Shown piece by piece: positions 18,128-27,600 of a DNA stretch of 64,000 nt. Both the position numbers and the translations under genes were made by a program. A model generated the notes under the pieces. That model made no database searches. It saw nothing but the letters and a program-made list of their open reading frames with translations, and was not told the DNA's origin. The DNA is from Methylobacter sp. (lineage in GTDB: Bacteria > Pseudomonadota > Gammaproteobacteria > Methylococcales > Methylomonadaceae): assembly GCA_030679035.1 (NCBI GenBank), contig JAUXTH010000057.1, positions 1-64,000 on the forward strand, read 5' to 3'. The stretch's first letter is position 1. Each line of letters begins with the position of its first letter.

Positions 18128-19759
18128 TTATTTTTTCCTGGAATGGGTTACTTCGGAGATCAAGCCTTCTTCCATATGAAAGTGTCGATCGCAGCAGTCG
18201 AAGTATTTTTCATCGTGAGTAACGGCAATAATGGTTTTACCGCTAGCTTTTAGTTCAGGCAGGATTTCATGGTAAAAAATCTTGCGGAATTGGGGGTCCT
18301 GATCTGCGGCCCACTCGTCAAAAACCATCACCGGCCTGTCTTCGAGAATCGAAATGATCAGCGCCAAACGCTTTTTTTGGCCGGTGGACAGGTTGAGCGT
18401 GTCGAACTCGCCATTGATTAAGCCGGTTTTTTCTTTCAAGCCCATGCGTTTGAGCAAATTATCCACGCGCTGTTGATCAATTTCATGGATGCCATAAGTG
18501 CGTGAGAATAGGTGGTAATCGGCAAGAATAGCCGTAAACATATTTCGGTAGGCGAAAATGTTTGCTGCCGAGATCTGGGTGTCGTTCAGTTGTATTTGTC
18601 CGTCACACGGTTGATACAGTCCGAGCAAAAGCTTGATCAGCGTGGACTTGCCGGAGCCGTTACCGCCGGTAAGAAACAGGATTTCATTATGCCGGACTTG
18701 TAAGTCGATCGGGCCGGTTGAAAAATTGATGGTGTCGAACTCGTCGCGATATTGATGACGAATTTTTTGCAGCGAGAGCTTTTCAAACGAAGGAAACAGG
18801 GCGCAGTCTTTTTTTAGCTGTTCCTGATGCTTATCTAATAACGCTTCCGTTTTGAAAATCAGCGATAAGGATTTTTCTGCATTGGTAAAAGTCGGCATCC
18901 ACGCGAAAACATTGCTTACCGGCCCCATTAAAAACAGTCCGGCGGTGACGATTTTAATAACAGTCTCAGGGTAGGCGGTAATGCTCAATTGTGGAACTAG
19001 GAAAACCAACACTGCCATTAAAAAATAAAACGAACTTTGTATGGTGATAAAGTTGATCGCCATATCCAGATTGGCACGAATCCGGTTGTCCTTGGCCTGT
19101 CCGGCCAGAACGCCTGCGGAACGGAGCAAGTCTTGTTCGCGGTCGTGGTTCAGTTTTATTTCCTTGAAACCTTCCAGTAAATCGGATAACGAGTAGTAAA
19201 CGTTTTGCTCACTTGCAATGGCAATATCGAGAACTTTATTGGTTTTCTGGCTTCTTTTGTAAGACATCCCGGCGGCGATTAGAATAAATATTAACGTCAG
19301 ACCAAAAGCCGGCAACGAGAGATAGGCAAGATACAGTGTGGTAAAGCTGATGATGACCAGACTTTGTAACGAAACAATAATCGGCAGTGAAGATAGCGAC
19401 AGGGTATAGGTATGCTGGTTAATAGCAGTATACAGTTCCGCCTGGCCGATTTTTTCAAGGTTCTCAAAATTACAGCCGGAAATTTTATTAAAGATCCGAA
19501 TACGGATGGCCTCTATCAGTCCTTCGCCAAGCTTTGTTCCAATCCCCCATACATATTTTTGGGATAATATGTAAATGAGCAGGCAAATCGCAAAAAATAC
19601 CACGCCCATCAGCCTGAACTCACTGTTTGAGGCATGTTCAGCCGAGGTGTTGAGAATTGCCAGAAGTAGAACGTTGCTTAGCCCGGCCAAGATTGAATAA
19701 AAAGCGATTTTTCCCTTTGGAGCATCGGTTTCATTCAGAAAAGTATGAATTAGATTCAC
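18128..19759 (-). CDS. PvdE/SyrD-type ABC exporter (fused membrane and ATPase domains)
   Basis: A 543-aa half-transporter of the cyclic-peptide/siderophore exporter family. The N-terminal half has about six membrane helices (around 18-40, 50-68, 125-165, 235-260, 268-290); the C-terminal half is the ATPase with Walker A GGNGSGKS (365-372), signature LSTGQKKR and Walker B VMVFDEWAAD, where Asp-Glu is intact. Relatives such as PvdE move peptide precursors from cytoplasm to periplasm, which would match a secreted carboxylesterase elsewhere in the locus. The only exporter in the window, it is the natural candidate for export of the polyketide. It lies between a small membrane protein gene and the SPFH gene on the same strand. 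Confidence 0.9.
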   Translation of the reverse strand: MNLIHTFLNETDAPKGKIAFYSILAGLSNVLLLAILNTSAEHASNSEFRLMGVVFFAICLLIYILSQKYVWGIGTKLGEGLIEAIRIRIFNKISGCNFENLEKIGQAELYTAINQHTYTLSLSSLPIIVSLQSLVIISFTTLYLAYLSLPAFGLTLIFILIAAGMSYKRSQKTNKVLDIAIASEQNVYYSLSDLLEGFKEIKLNHDREQDLLRSAGVLAGQAKDNRIRANLDMAINFITIQSSFYFLMAVLVFLVPQLSITAYPETVIKIVTAGLFLMGPVSNVFAWMPTFTNAEKSLSLIFKTEALLDKHQEQLKKDCALFPSFEKLSLQKIRHQYRDEFDTINFSTGPIDLQVRHNEILFLTGGNGSGKSTLIKLLLGLYQPCDGQIQLNDTQISAANIFAYRNMFTAILADYHLFSRTYGIHEIDQQRVDNLLKRMGLKEKTGLINGEFDTLNLSTGQKKRLALIISILEDRPVMVFDEWAADQDPQFRKIFYHEILPELKASGKTIIAVTHDEKYFDCCDRHFHMEEGLISEVTHSRKK

Positions 19760-19795
19760 TGAGTTGAGATTTGTATTTTGCTGTCCGGTAAAGAT

Positions 19796-19978
19796 TTATT
19801 TCGATTGTGAATGTTCGGTCGTAAAAGTCGAAAGCAAAATAAGCAGAATAATCCCGACTACTGGGGACAGGAAAAAAGAAATCAGAAACAGGCCGTTAAA
19901 ACCTAACGGCTGTTTCCTTCCGGCCAGGCCGATAACCATGCATAAAAGCAGGTACATTAAAAAATAAAAAAATGGCAT
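19796..19978 (-). CDS. Small two-helix membrane protein
   Basis: A 60-aa hydrophobic protein with two predicted membrane helices (about 3-18 and 28-48) separated by a short basic loop with GRKQPLGFNG. It lies 36 bp upstream of the ABC exporter on the same strand, which supports it as a genuine small gene. The upstream GAGACCC is only a weak ribosome site. No function is recognised; the helix-loop-helix layout recalls small superinfection-immunity-like proteins, a weak resemblance. Confidence 0.55.
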   Translation of the reverse strand: MPFFYFLMYLLLCMVIGLAGRKQPLGFNGLFLISFFLSPVVGIILLILLSTFTTEHSQSK

Positions 19979-20054
19979 CTTTGGGTCTCGTTATTAAACG
20001 ACAACGCTCCTGAAGGTTTTTGTGCCAATAGGGCATTTAGAACGCAGCTAAGAT

Positions 20055-20564
20055 TTATGAAGCTGTCTGATCGGTTTTTTTCTTGCCTTCGTTAAAAGCG
20101 GCTTTGAAATCATCTATTTTGGCTTTGGGATCAAAATTAAACAGGTCACCGCCATTTTGTAGGTGATTTAACATGACTTGTCCAACGGCATAGGCGGATG
20201 CGCCCGCAAGCATGGGCATACTCAGAGCCGCCAGTACATGGCCTATGCCCGGTACTACCTTGAACAGTGTGGCGGCAGTTGCTCCGACCAACAGTTGAGG
20301 TGAAAGGCTGCCGATCAGAATAGTGATAATTGATCGGGTTTTGGATTCGGAAAAAGGTTTATCGTAGATGTCCAATAACTCGTTGACCATTTTTATTTCA
20401 ACGGCGGCGATTGCAGCCACATCCCAGAAAGGAAAGGGAATTGCTCCGGATCCTGCGGCCCAGCCGGTGTACTTGCTGATAACAAGGTTGGCGGCCTGTT
20501 CGCGGGTAATGTGAGCGTCTTCAGCTTGGGGTGCGTTTGATTCGGTTTGTTGTGTAGATGCCAC
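20055..20564 (-). CDS. DUF697-like membrane protein
   Basis: A 169-aa protein with a hydrophilic N-terminus followed by hydrophobic glycine-rich segments (WAAGSGAIPFPFWDVAAIAAVEI; SLSPQLLVGATAATLF; GIGHVLAALSMPMLAGASAYAVG), the pattern of DUF697 proteins, often linked to membrane-associated GTPases. The frame is open further upstream to 20690, but the GTG at 20564 is preceded at proper spacing by AAGAGGGAT, so I chose it. It is first in the minus-strand group leading to the small membrane protein, ABC exporter and SPFH protein. Function in a polyketide locus is unknown; a membrane stress or immunity role is speculative. Confidence 0.7.
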   Translation of the reverse strand: MASTQQTESNAPQAEDAHITREQAANLVISKYTGWAAGSGAIPFPFWDVAAIAAVEIKMVNELLDIYDKPFSESKTRSIITILIGSLSPQLLVGATAATLFKVVPGIGHVLAALSMPMLAGASAYAVGQVMLNHLQNGGDLFNFDPKAKIDDFKAAFNEGKKKTDQTAS

Positions 20565-20613
20565 GATATTATCCCTCTTGATTGTTATTGTTTTGCAGAG
20601 ACTAGCATATTGA

Positions 20614-20627
20614 TTGACCTGCATCAA
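20614..20627. promoter_or_regulatory. FNR/ANR-like box upstream of the export operon
   Basis: TTGACCTGCATCAA matches the FNR consensus TTGAT-N4-ATCAA at nine of ten fixed positions. It is centred about 57 bp upstream of the GTG at 20564, so a class II activator position would place the transcript start shortly before that codon. A near-copy lies at 20676-20690. Sequence match only. Confidence 0.4.
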
Positions 20628-20673
20628 GGTTGTTTTTGTTGGATACCAAATTATTGTTTTTGAATTTTTACCC

Positions 20674-20690
20674 GATTGACCTGCAATCAA
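20674..20690. repeat. Second GATTGACCTGCA motif in the divergent promoter region
   Basis: GATTGACCTGCA occurs at 20612-20623 and again, in the same orientation, at 20674-20685; both are followed by TCAA, the second after one extra A. They lie between divergent genes (DUF697 protein and enoyl reductase), so one regulator might read both. The second copy has the wrong spacing for a normal FNR site. Confidence 0.4.
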
Positions 20691-20711
20691 AAACAGTATA
20701 AATGTAGCGTC

Positions 20712-22061
20712 ATGATTACGGTTGAAAAATTAGGTTCCGAGCAATTTAAACAGGATTACGGACTGCGTTATGCTTATGTCGCCGGTGCAATGGTCAAAGC
20801 TATTGCCTCGAAAGAGCTGGTGATTCGCATGGGGCAGGCTGGCTATCTTGGCTTTTATGGCGCTGGCGGCATGCCGTTGCAGGCTATTGAAGCGGCAATT
20901 GTGCATATTCAGGAGATATTGTGTCACGGGGAAGCGTACGGAATGAATCTGTTATCCAACCTGTCCAGACCGAAACAGGAAATGGAAATGGTGGATCTGT
21001 TTCTACGTTACGGCGTACATAATCTTGAAGCATCCGCCTACATGCAAATTACCCCGGCACTGGTCAAGTTTCGTTTAACAGGGGCAAGCACTGACGTTCA
21101 GGGAAGGTTGATTGTCCCGAACAGGGTGATCGCCAAAATTTCACGACCCGAGGTAGCGCAATTTTTTTTGTCTCCGGCACCGGAACAGATTGTCAGTCGC
21201 CTGCTGGAAGAAGGACAGATTTCCGAGCAGGAGGCGGCCTTGTCCGGGCAGTTGCCGGTCGCTTCGGATATTTGTGTTGAATCCGATTCCGGTGGGCATA
21301 CCGATATGGGTGTTGCGTCGGTTCTACTGCCAACCATTATTCGCTTGCGGGACAGCCTGCAACAACACTATCAGTATCAGAAACCGGTCAGGGTAGGCGC
21401 TGCCGGGGGTATAGGCACACCCGAGTCGGCGGCATGCGCTTTTATGCTGGGTGCTGATTTTATTGTCACCGGCTCGATTAACCAGTGCACCGTGGAGGCC
21501 GGAACCAGCGATAGGGTCAAAGACATGCTGCAGGGGATCAATATTCAGGATACCGCTTATGCCCCGGCCGGGGATATGTTCGAACTGGGCGCAAAGATTC
21601 AGGTGATGAAGAAAGGTGTTTTTTTTCCGGCCAGAGCCAATAAGCTCTATGATCTTTGGAGAAATTATGGCTCGCTGGAGCTTATCGACGCCTCGGTTCG
21701 TAAGGAAATACAGGATAAATATTTCAAGCGCAGTTTTGATGAGGTATACCGGGAAACAAAAGGTTATTACATGCAGGAGTTTCCCGCAGAAATTGAAAAT
21801 GCGGAACGTAGCCCAAAGGCTATGATGGCTTTGATTTTTCGCTGGTATTTTGTTCACACCATGCGCCTTGCCTTGGATGGCAGCGGCGAACAGCGTGTGG
21901 ACTATCAAGTGCATACTGGCCCGGCTCTGGGCGCATTTAACCAATGGGTTCAGGGTACATCACTGGAGAACTGGCGGAATCGTCACGTCGATGTCATTGG
22001 CGAACATCTGATGCAGGCATCTGCCGACTATATGAATCAGCGGTTACAGATCTTTTTGTAG
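20712..22061 (+). CDS. Trans-acting enoyl reductase (PfaD/PksE-ER family)
   Basis: A 449-aa FMN-dependent TIM-barrel enoyl reductase of the PfaD family, which reduces the alpha-beta double bond of chains held on PKS modules lacking an ER domain. Marker segments are GFYGAGGMPLQAIEAAI, ICVESDSGGHTDMG and GAAGGIGTPESAACAFMLG then VTGSINQ (flavin phosphate site). The ATG at 20712 matches the normal N-terminus of the family; an in-frame TTG at 20676 is less likely. It is monocistronic, ending at a 12-bp inverted repeat facing a convergent gene. No complete dehydrating module is visible in this window, so its target is probably encoded to the left. Confidence 0.93.
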   Translation: MITVEKLGSEQFKQDYGLRYAYVAGAMVKAIASKELVIRMGQAGYLGFYGAGGMPLQAIEAAIVHIQEILCHGEAYGMNLLSNLSRPKQEMEMVDLFLRYGVHNLEASAYMQITPALVKFRLTGASTDVQGRLIVPNRVIAKISRPEVAQFFLSPAPEQIVSRLLEEGQISEQEAALSGQLPVASDICVESDSGGHTDMGVASVLLPTIIRLRDSLQQHYQYQKPVRVGAAGGIGTPESAACAFMLGADFIVTGSINQCTVEAGTSDRVKDMLQGINIQDTAYAPAGDMFELGAKIQVMKKGVFFPARANKLYDLWRNYGSLELIDASVRKEIQDKYFKRSFDEVYRETKGYYMQEFPAEIENAERSPKAMMALIFRWYFVHTMRLALDGSGEQRVDYQVHTGPALGAFNQWVQGTSLENWRNRHVDVIGEHLMQASADYMNQRLQIFL

Positions 22062-22066
22062 CATTT

Positions 22067-22098
22067 ATCCCATGCCTGCGAATTTTCAGGCATGGGAT
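22067..22098. terminator. Perfect 12-bp hairpin between convergent genes
   Basis: ATCCCATGCCTG (22067-22078) is followed after 8 bases by its exact inverse CAGGCATGGGAT (22087-22098). It sits between the stop of the enoyl reductase and the stop of the convergent oxygenase gene. No T-run follows on either strand, so termination would have to be atypical. Confidence 0.5.
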
Positions 22099-22106
22099 GC
22101 TGGTGT

Positions 22107-23147
22107 TTAAGCCCTGAGTTTTAGCTTTTCCTGCTGCGGAATTTTGCTTAAATCCACGCTGTTTTGATAAAGCTGAATGCTGCCGGTTTGTGTGTCGATC
22201 AGATACTTGTTGAACTGGCTGCCGTGCAAGGTTTTTTTCAACTGGATTTTGGTGTCGTAGATCGGTAGCAACCTGATCATATAGATTTCCCGGTTGTAGT
22301 CTGGATTACGCCAACTCTCGGCCGCATGGAAGGTTTTGTTGTTAAATAAAACGATCTGGCCTGCTTGCCAGTCATTTTTTATAAACTTGTCCGCGTAATA
22401 GTCTCTGGCAAAATTTGTACTGATTTTGTAGTTATCGATTAATGCCTTATATGGTGCGCCGCTGATGAAGTTCTTCAGTGCTTTGGCGTCAATTTTGTCG
22501 CTGTCGATGTAGCCGTTTTTATCAAGATAGTCTGGGGTGTTTAAAAATGAATCCTCGAATAACTTCAGTAACACATTCCCCGGAATTTTTAATTTACATT
22601 TGGACTCCGGCAGAATGGCTAAACGGCCGCCGTTATTTTCGTTAACGTCAATAAGCGGGATGTATACCGTTATATCGTTCTCGGTTTCATAAAAGTGATG
22701 AAAATTCGGTATGTCGGAATGGATGTCTATAAATGATCGATGATTATGATCATTGCCCAGATAAATATCGTAGGACGCGACAATAAACCGGGTTTTAAAA
22801 AAACGCTGGAAATTCTGCTGCAATAAATGCGAGCAAACCTTTTCAATAAATGCCTGCTCAAGATGAATGGCTTTGTTGTAGGACTTGCTGTATAGCTTCG
22901 TGACCATCTTGTTGGCCAGTCCGGGAAACAAAGCGAACAAAAAGCCGGTTATTTTTCCTTCAAGATAAGCCTGGTGCTCGTTTTTAGTGAAATACTGGGG
23001 GTAATCGTTGCGGGCTTCCGCGACATTTTTATAGTGACTCTTCATTTCCTCAAGCAGTTCGGTGGGCAGGGAAACGCCAGTATCGATGAAGCCGTTGGTA
23101 AAATAATCATTAAAATATTGCGTGTTCAGAATGTCTTGCATATCCAT
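22107..23147 (-). CDS. PhyH-like Fe(II)/2-oxoglutarate dioxygenase
   Basis: A 346-aa protein with the phytanoyl-CoA dioxygenase-type facial triad: His143 and Asp145 in DIHSDIPNF, distal His274 in NNKTFHAAESW, and Arg286 (NREIYMIR) placed to bind 2-oxoglutarate. Such enzymes hydroxylate unactivated carbons and are frequent tailoring enzymes in pederin-type and other trans-AT clusters. It is transcribed alone from the roughly 200-bp divergent region shared with the methyltransferase gene at 23352. The insert between the triad halves is longer than in small PhyH proteins. Substrate unknown; a polyketide hydroxylation is likely from context. Confidence 0.82.
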   Translation of the reverse strand: MDMQDILNTQYFNDYFTNGFIDTGVSLPTELLEEMKSHYKNVAEARNDYPQYFTKNEHQAYLEGKITGFLFALFPGLANKMVTKLYSKSYNKAIHLEQAFIEKVCSHLLQQNFQRFFKTRFIVASYDIYLGNDHNHRSFIDIHSDIPNFHHFYETENDITVYIPLIDVNENNGGRLAILPESKCKLKIPGNVLLKLFEDSFLNTPDYLDKNGYIDSDKIDAKALKNFISGAPYKALIDNYKISTNFARDYYADKFIKNDWQAGQIVLFNNKTFHAAESWRNPDYNREIYMIRLLPIYDTKIQLKKTLHGSQFNKYLIDTQTGSIQLYQNSVDLSKIPQQEKLKLRA

Positions 23148-23351
23148 CTCCTGATTTATTGTGGCGTTTATCGGTCTAATTCATGAACGCTTTTTTTATA
23201 TATTGCTGCCGACTTCAAGGCATATTGCAGGGCGTAGCTTGACTTTATCCGGTTTAGTCGTAAGTATGTTAGCGTTTTATCGGGTACCAAATCAAATTAA
23301 TACGACTTACTAAAATAAATTAGTCGTTGTTTTTTAAACAGGCTTTTAATA

Positions 23352-24362
23352 ATGACCGCAAATCAAACCGACTTGAAAGAACAGCTAAAAAAACGATTAT
23401 TCGACAGTATTTCCGCGCAGATCGATTTGATTGGCTATGTTCCGGATGATATAGCCAAACTGGTTAAAAATTTCACATTTGATACGAGAGATGTTGATCA
23501 GGCATCAAATGATATGGGGTTTGAGACTGGATTAGTTGAAAATGAAGCGATCACTGCTAACAATCAGTCCGATAAAGAAAAACTTGCCGAATTAGTTAAT
23601 GGTCACTATGACAAAGTGTTTTATGATTACGACGGGATGATGGGGATTCTTCATAGAGATACCCAATACAGGAACATAGGATACTGGGACGAGACGACCC
23701 TTTCTCAGGATCAGGCATCTGAAAGATTGCAGGATACTTTGCTCGGTTTTATACCTGAAAAATCAGGGCGAATACTGGATGTTGCTTGCGGGATGGGGGC
23801 TTCAACGCGCCGTTTGCTTAATCATTACCCGGCTGGAAATGTTTGGGCGATCAATATATCGGGAAAACAGATTGAATCAACCCGGAGAAATGCGCCCGGC
23901 TGCAATGCGCAGGTTATGAATGCAGTTGATATGGAATTTGATAACGATTTTTTTGACAGTATTTTGTGTATTGAGGCTGCAATGCACTTTGAAACACGAC
24001 AGAAATTTCTTGAAGAGTCTTTTCGAGTTTTAAAAACAGGTGGTTATCTGGTTTTGTCAGATATTCTTTTGACGTCTAGAGAAAGATTGGCGCAGATTCC
24101 TATGTTTCATAGCCCTGATAATCATATTGAAACTGTCGAAGAATATTATGAGCTACTCTCGGATGCTGGATTTAGCTCTATAGTTATAACTGATGAGAGT
24201 CAAAATGTCTGGGGCGCTCATTTTTTGCGAGCGGTTAACAGGATTCATGAAAAATTCTATTCAGGTGATATTAATATTATTGAATTGACTGAAACTTTGT
24301 GGACTTATTACAACGCAAACGCGGTGATGGGTACTTGCTTATTTGTTAGTGCGCAAAAATAA
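23352..24362 (+). CDS. Class I SAM-dependent methyltransferase, likely O-methyltransferase
   Basis: A 336-aa Rossmann methyltransferase with motif I ILDVACGMGAS (141-151), an acidic strand end AINISGKQIE, motif NAVDMEFDNDFFDSILCIEAAMHF and post-motif LKTGGYLVLSD. The arrangement resembles the sterol/MPBQ-type and polyketide O-methyltransferases. The gene is visibly more AT-rich than the PKS genes around it, suggesting separate origin. Methoxy groups are characteristic of the pederin family, so this is the candidate for one O-methylation. It could alternatively methylate carbon; domain identity is secure, position is not. Confidence 0.85.
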   Translation: MTANQTDLKEQLKKRLFDSISAQIDLIGYVPDDIAKLVKNFTFDTRDVDQASNDMGFETGLVENEAITANNQSDKEKLAELVNGHYDKVFYDYDGMMGILHRDTQYRNIGYWDETTLSQDQASERLQDTLLGFIPEKSGRILDVACGMGASTRRLLNHYPAGNVWAINISGKQIESTRRNAPGCNAQVMNAVDMEFDNDFFDSILCIEAAMHFETRQKFLEESFRVLKTGGYLVLSDILLTSRERLAQIPMFHSPDNHIETVEEYYELLSDAGFSSIVITDESQNVWGAHFLRAVNRIHEKFYSGDINIIELTETLWTYYNANAVMGTCLFVSAQK

Positions 24363-24642
24363 TTTAACTTACTTCATCCAAGCGTAACATGACCTTTTCC
24401 TATGCCAAATCGGATGGATTCATTTTAGTTTTCGCGAAAAATTCCGCGCGCTGAGTTTTTCTGCGGCGGGTATTTAATGCAATTGTATCGTATGCACCTT
24501 GAGTGTTCTGGCTGTTTCGTGTAAGTTCCTAATTAAGACAGAACAATTAGCTTCGGATTAGTTCCGAATGTTGGTTGTGCATAAAACTAAAAGAATGCTG
24601 TTTATATGATAGCCATCGACCAGAGAAACCTCTGAACAGACC

Positions 24643-27600
24643 ATGACGGATAATTTATCAGAGCTGTTTAAACAGTGTTCTATTGAAATGATAAAGCGCG
24701 GTCGGACCCGATTTGTCGATGGCTTTATTTTGACCGGCATTGGCGCGTCCACTGCTAAACATGGCAGTACGCCTGCCGATGACATCAGCCGGTTATTGCA
24801 ACATTCAGCCACTGAACCGGTTGACTGCTTGATGGCCGCTTCAGCCGCGGGGTTGGCGCCCTCTCACCAGCCGCCGGAACATTTTCCCGACAGCGCATCC
24901 TGCAATCAATACTTATTACAACATCTGGAGCGCAGGGGATACTGTATTCGAACTGCACGGACCGATGATCTGCCCGCATTGCTGTTGTTGGAAGAGCTTT
25001 GCTGGGCTGAACAGTTGCGCACTCCGGAATCTGTTTTAAAACAAAGAATTATCTGCTACCCGCAAGGACAGTTGGTGCTGGCAGTCGATAATGTGGTTGT
25101 CGGTGTCATTTATTCCCAATGTATCGAAAGTGCAGATGCATTAGACGGAATAGCTGTTGCGCAGGTTGACTCATTGCATAATCCGGAGGCAAGAGTTGTG
25201 CAATTGCTGGCGGTTAATATACTGCCGCAAATGCAGCAACAAAATCTGGGCGATCAGCTGCTGGAATTTATGCTGATCTACCTCAGTTTGCAGAAAGACG
25301 TGCAATCCGTGGCGGCTATTACGCTGTGCAAAAATTTCGACCGGACGGCCGGGCTTGCACTTGAAGACTATATTCGGCAGCGTAACGAGCATGGCGTGCC
25401 GGCAGATCCGATTTTGCGCTTCCATGAGCTGCATGGCGCGACAATTCAACGGGTGATGCCGGGCTACAGGCCCTACGATCACAAAAATGAAGGCTGCGGC
25501 GTGCTGGTCAGCTACGATATTCATCATCGCAGCCGCAATGACATGCGCATTGATACTGCAAAAAACGTACGATTTACGCGTTCCGAAATTCGCAGCTATC
25601 TGCAAAATGCGGTTAGCGATTGTCTGGGCGAACAGCGAACATCAGTGTTTTCGTTCGACAGGCCGCTGATGGAGATGGGGCTGGATTCCGCTGACTTGCT
25701 TGAGCTGAACGAGAAAATCGCGTTCAGGTATCAATTGCCGCTAACTCCGGCCTTTTTCTTTCAGTACAACACGACCGACAAAATAGCAGGGTATCTCTGT
25801 GAGCATGTTGTCCCGGATCAAAAGCAGGATAATAAACGCGATGCACAGCAGACAAAAGCGCGTGCAGCGATAAAACCGCAGGGTCTAGTCAGGACGCAGG
25901 ATGTAGCAATCATCGGTATGGCCTGCCGATTGCCGGGCGGCATCGATACGCCCGAGGAATTTTGGCAGTGTTTGCAGACCGGAGCTTCAGTCGTTGGCGA
26001 GTTGCCGGCAGGGCGCTGGCAGTGGCCGGATGAAATCGATCCGGTCGATAAACATCAGGGGATAGACCGGGGCGGTTTTCTCGATAACGTGGCTGCATTC
26101 GATGCGCCTTTTTTCCGCATATCGCCTGCGGAAGCGGAATCCATGGACCCCCAGCAGCGCATCTTGTTGGAGCTTGGCTGGCAGGCAATCGAACACGCAG
26201 GGTATGCGCCGGATTCGCTGGCAGGAAGCAATACCGGGGTTTTTATCGGCGCCAGCGGTTCCGATTACGCCCGGCTGCTGGACCAGTCCCGCAGCCCAGT
26301 CGATGCGCATTACGGCACCGGCAATTCAATGGCGGTGCTGGCCAACCGGATTTCCTATTTTTACGATTTTCATGGTCCCAGTCTGTTGCTGGATACAGCC
26401 TGCTCCAGTTCGCTGGTGGCGGTGCACAAGGCGGTGCAGTCGATACAAACCGGGGAGTCGTCGCAGGCGCTGGTCGGAGGCATCAACCTGATCTGTCATC
26501 CGGCCAACAGTATTGCTTATTATAAGGCCGGCATGCTGGCGAAAGACGGCCGCTGCAAAACCTTCGATCAACAGGCAAACGGTTATGTGCGTAGCGAAGG
26601 CGCGGTCATGCTGTTGCTGAAACCGCTGGCCTCGGCCTTGTCCGATCACGACAGAATCTACGCCGTCATTAAAGGCACAGCCAGTAACCACGGCGGGCAG
26701 GCCGGCGGATTGACCGTTCCCAATCCCGAGCAGCAAGCCAAGCTGTTGCAAACTGCGTGGCTTGCTGCGGAAATCAACCCGCAGTCGCTGGGATACATTG
26801 AAGCGCACGGCACCGGCACTTCGCTGGGCGATCCGATTGAAGTCCAAGGCCTGAAACAGGCCTTTACCCAGTCCGGTATGCAGCCTGAAAAAAACTGCGG
26901 TTTGGGGTCGGTAAAAACCAATCTGGGACATCTGGAGGCGGCGGCCGGAATCACCGGGTTATTGAAAACGGTACTGTGCCTGCAACATCGGCAGTTGCCT
27001 GCGTCGTTGCATTTTCAGCAGCTCAATGAGCATATTGAATTATCCGATTCCGGGTTATATGTCGTCGACCGGTTACAGCCCTGGATGCAGCCGACGGATG
27101 GCGGCCCGAGAATCGCCGGAGTCAGCAGTTTCGGTTCCGGCGGCGCCAATGCGCATGCGGTTCTGGCGGAGTATCCGTCGGGTGTTGACGCAGCCGCCGA
27201 CGAAGGGGACGGGCCGTTGGTTTTTGTGTTGTCGGCTAAGACCAAGCAGCAATTGCAGGTTTATGCGCAAAAATATGTCGACTGGCTAAGTGATGACAGC
27301 AGCTGGCCGGTATCGTTGACCGATCTTGTTTATACCTTGCAGACAGGTCGTCAGGCTATGGAGGAGCGTCTGGCTCTGGTGATTACGGATCGTCAGGATC
27401 TGGTCGGCAAACTGGCCGCATTCTGCTCGAACCAGCAGCGTGATGCGCAGGATTACCAGTTCAACAGCAAGACGATTCCTGCTCAATTCAGGGAGCTGAC
27501 CGAAGGCGAGGCAGGGCAGGCATTTATCCGCTCGCTGGTCGCGCAGTGCGATTGGGACAGGATTGCATTGCTTTGGCTGTCCGGCGTTGAAGTGGACTGG

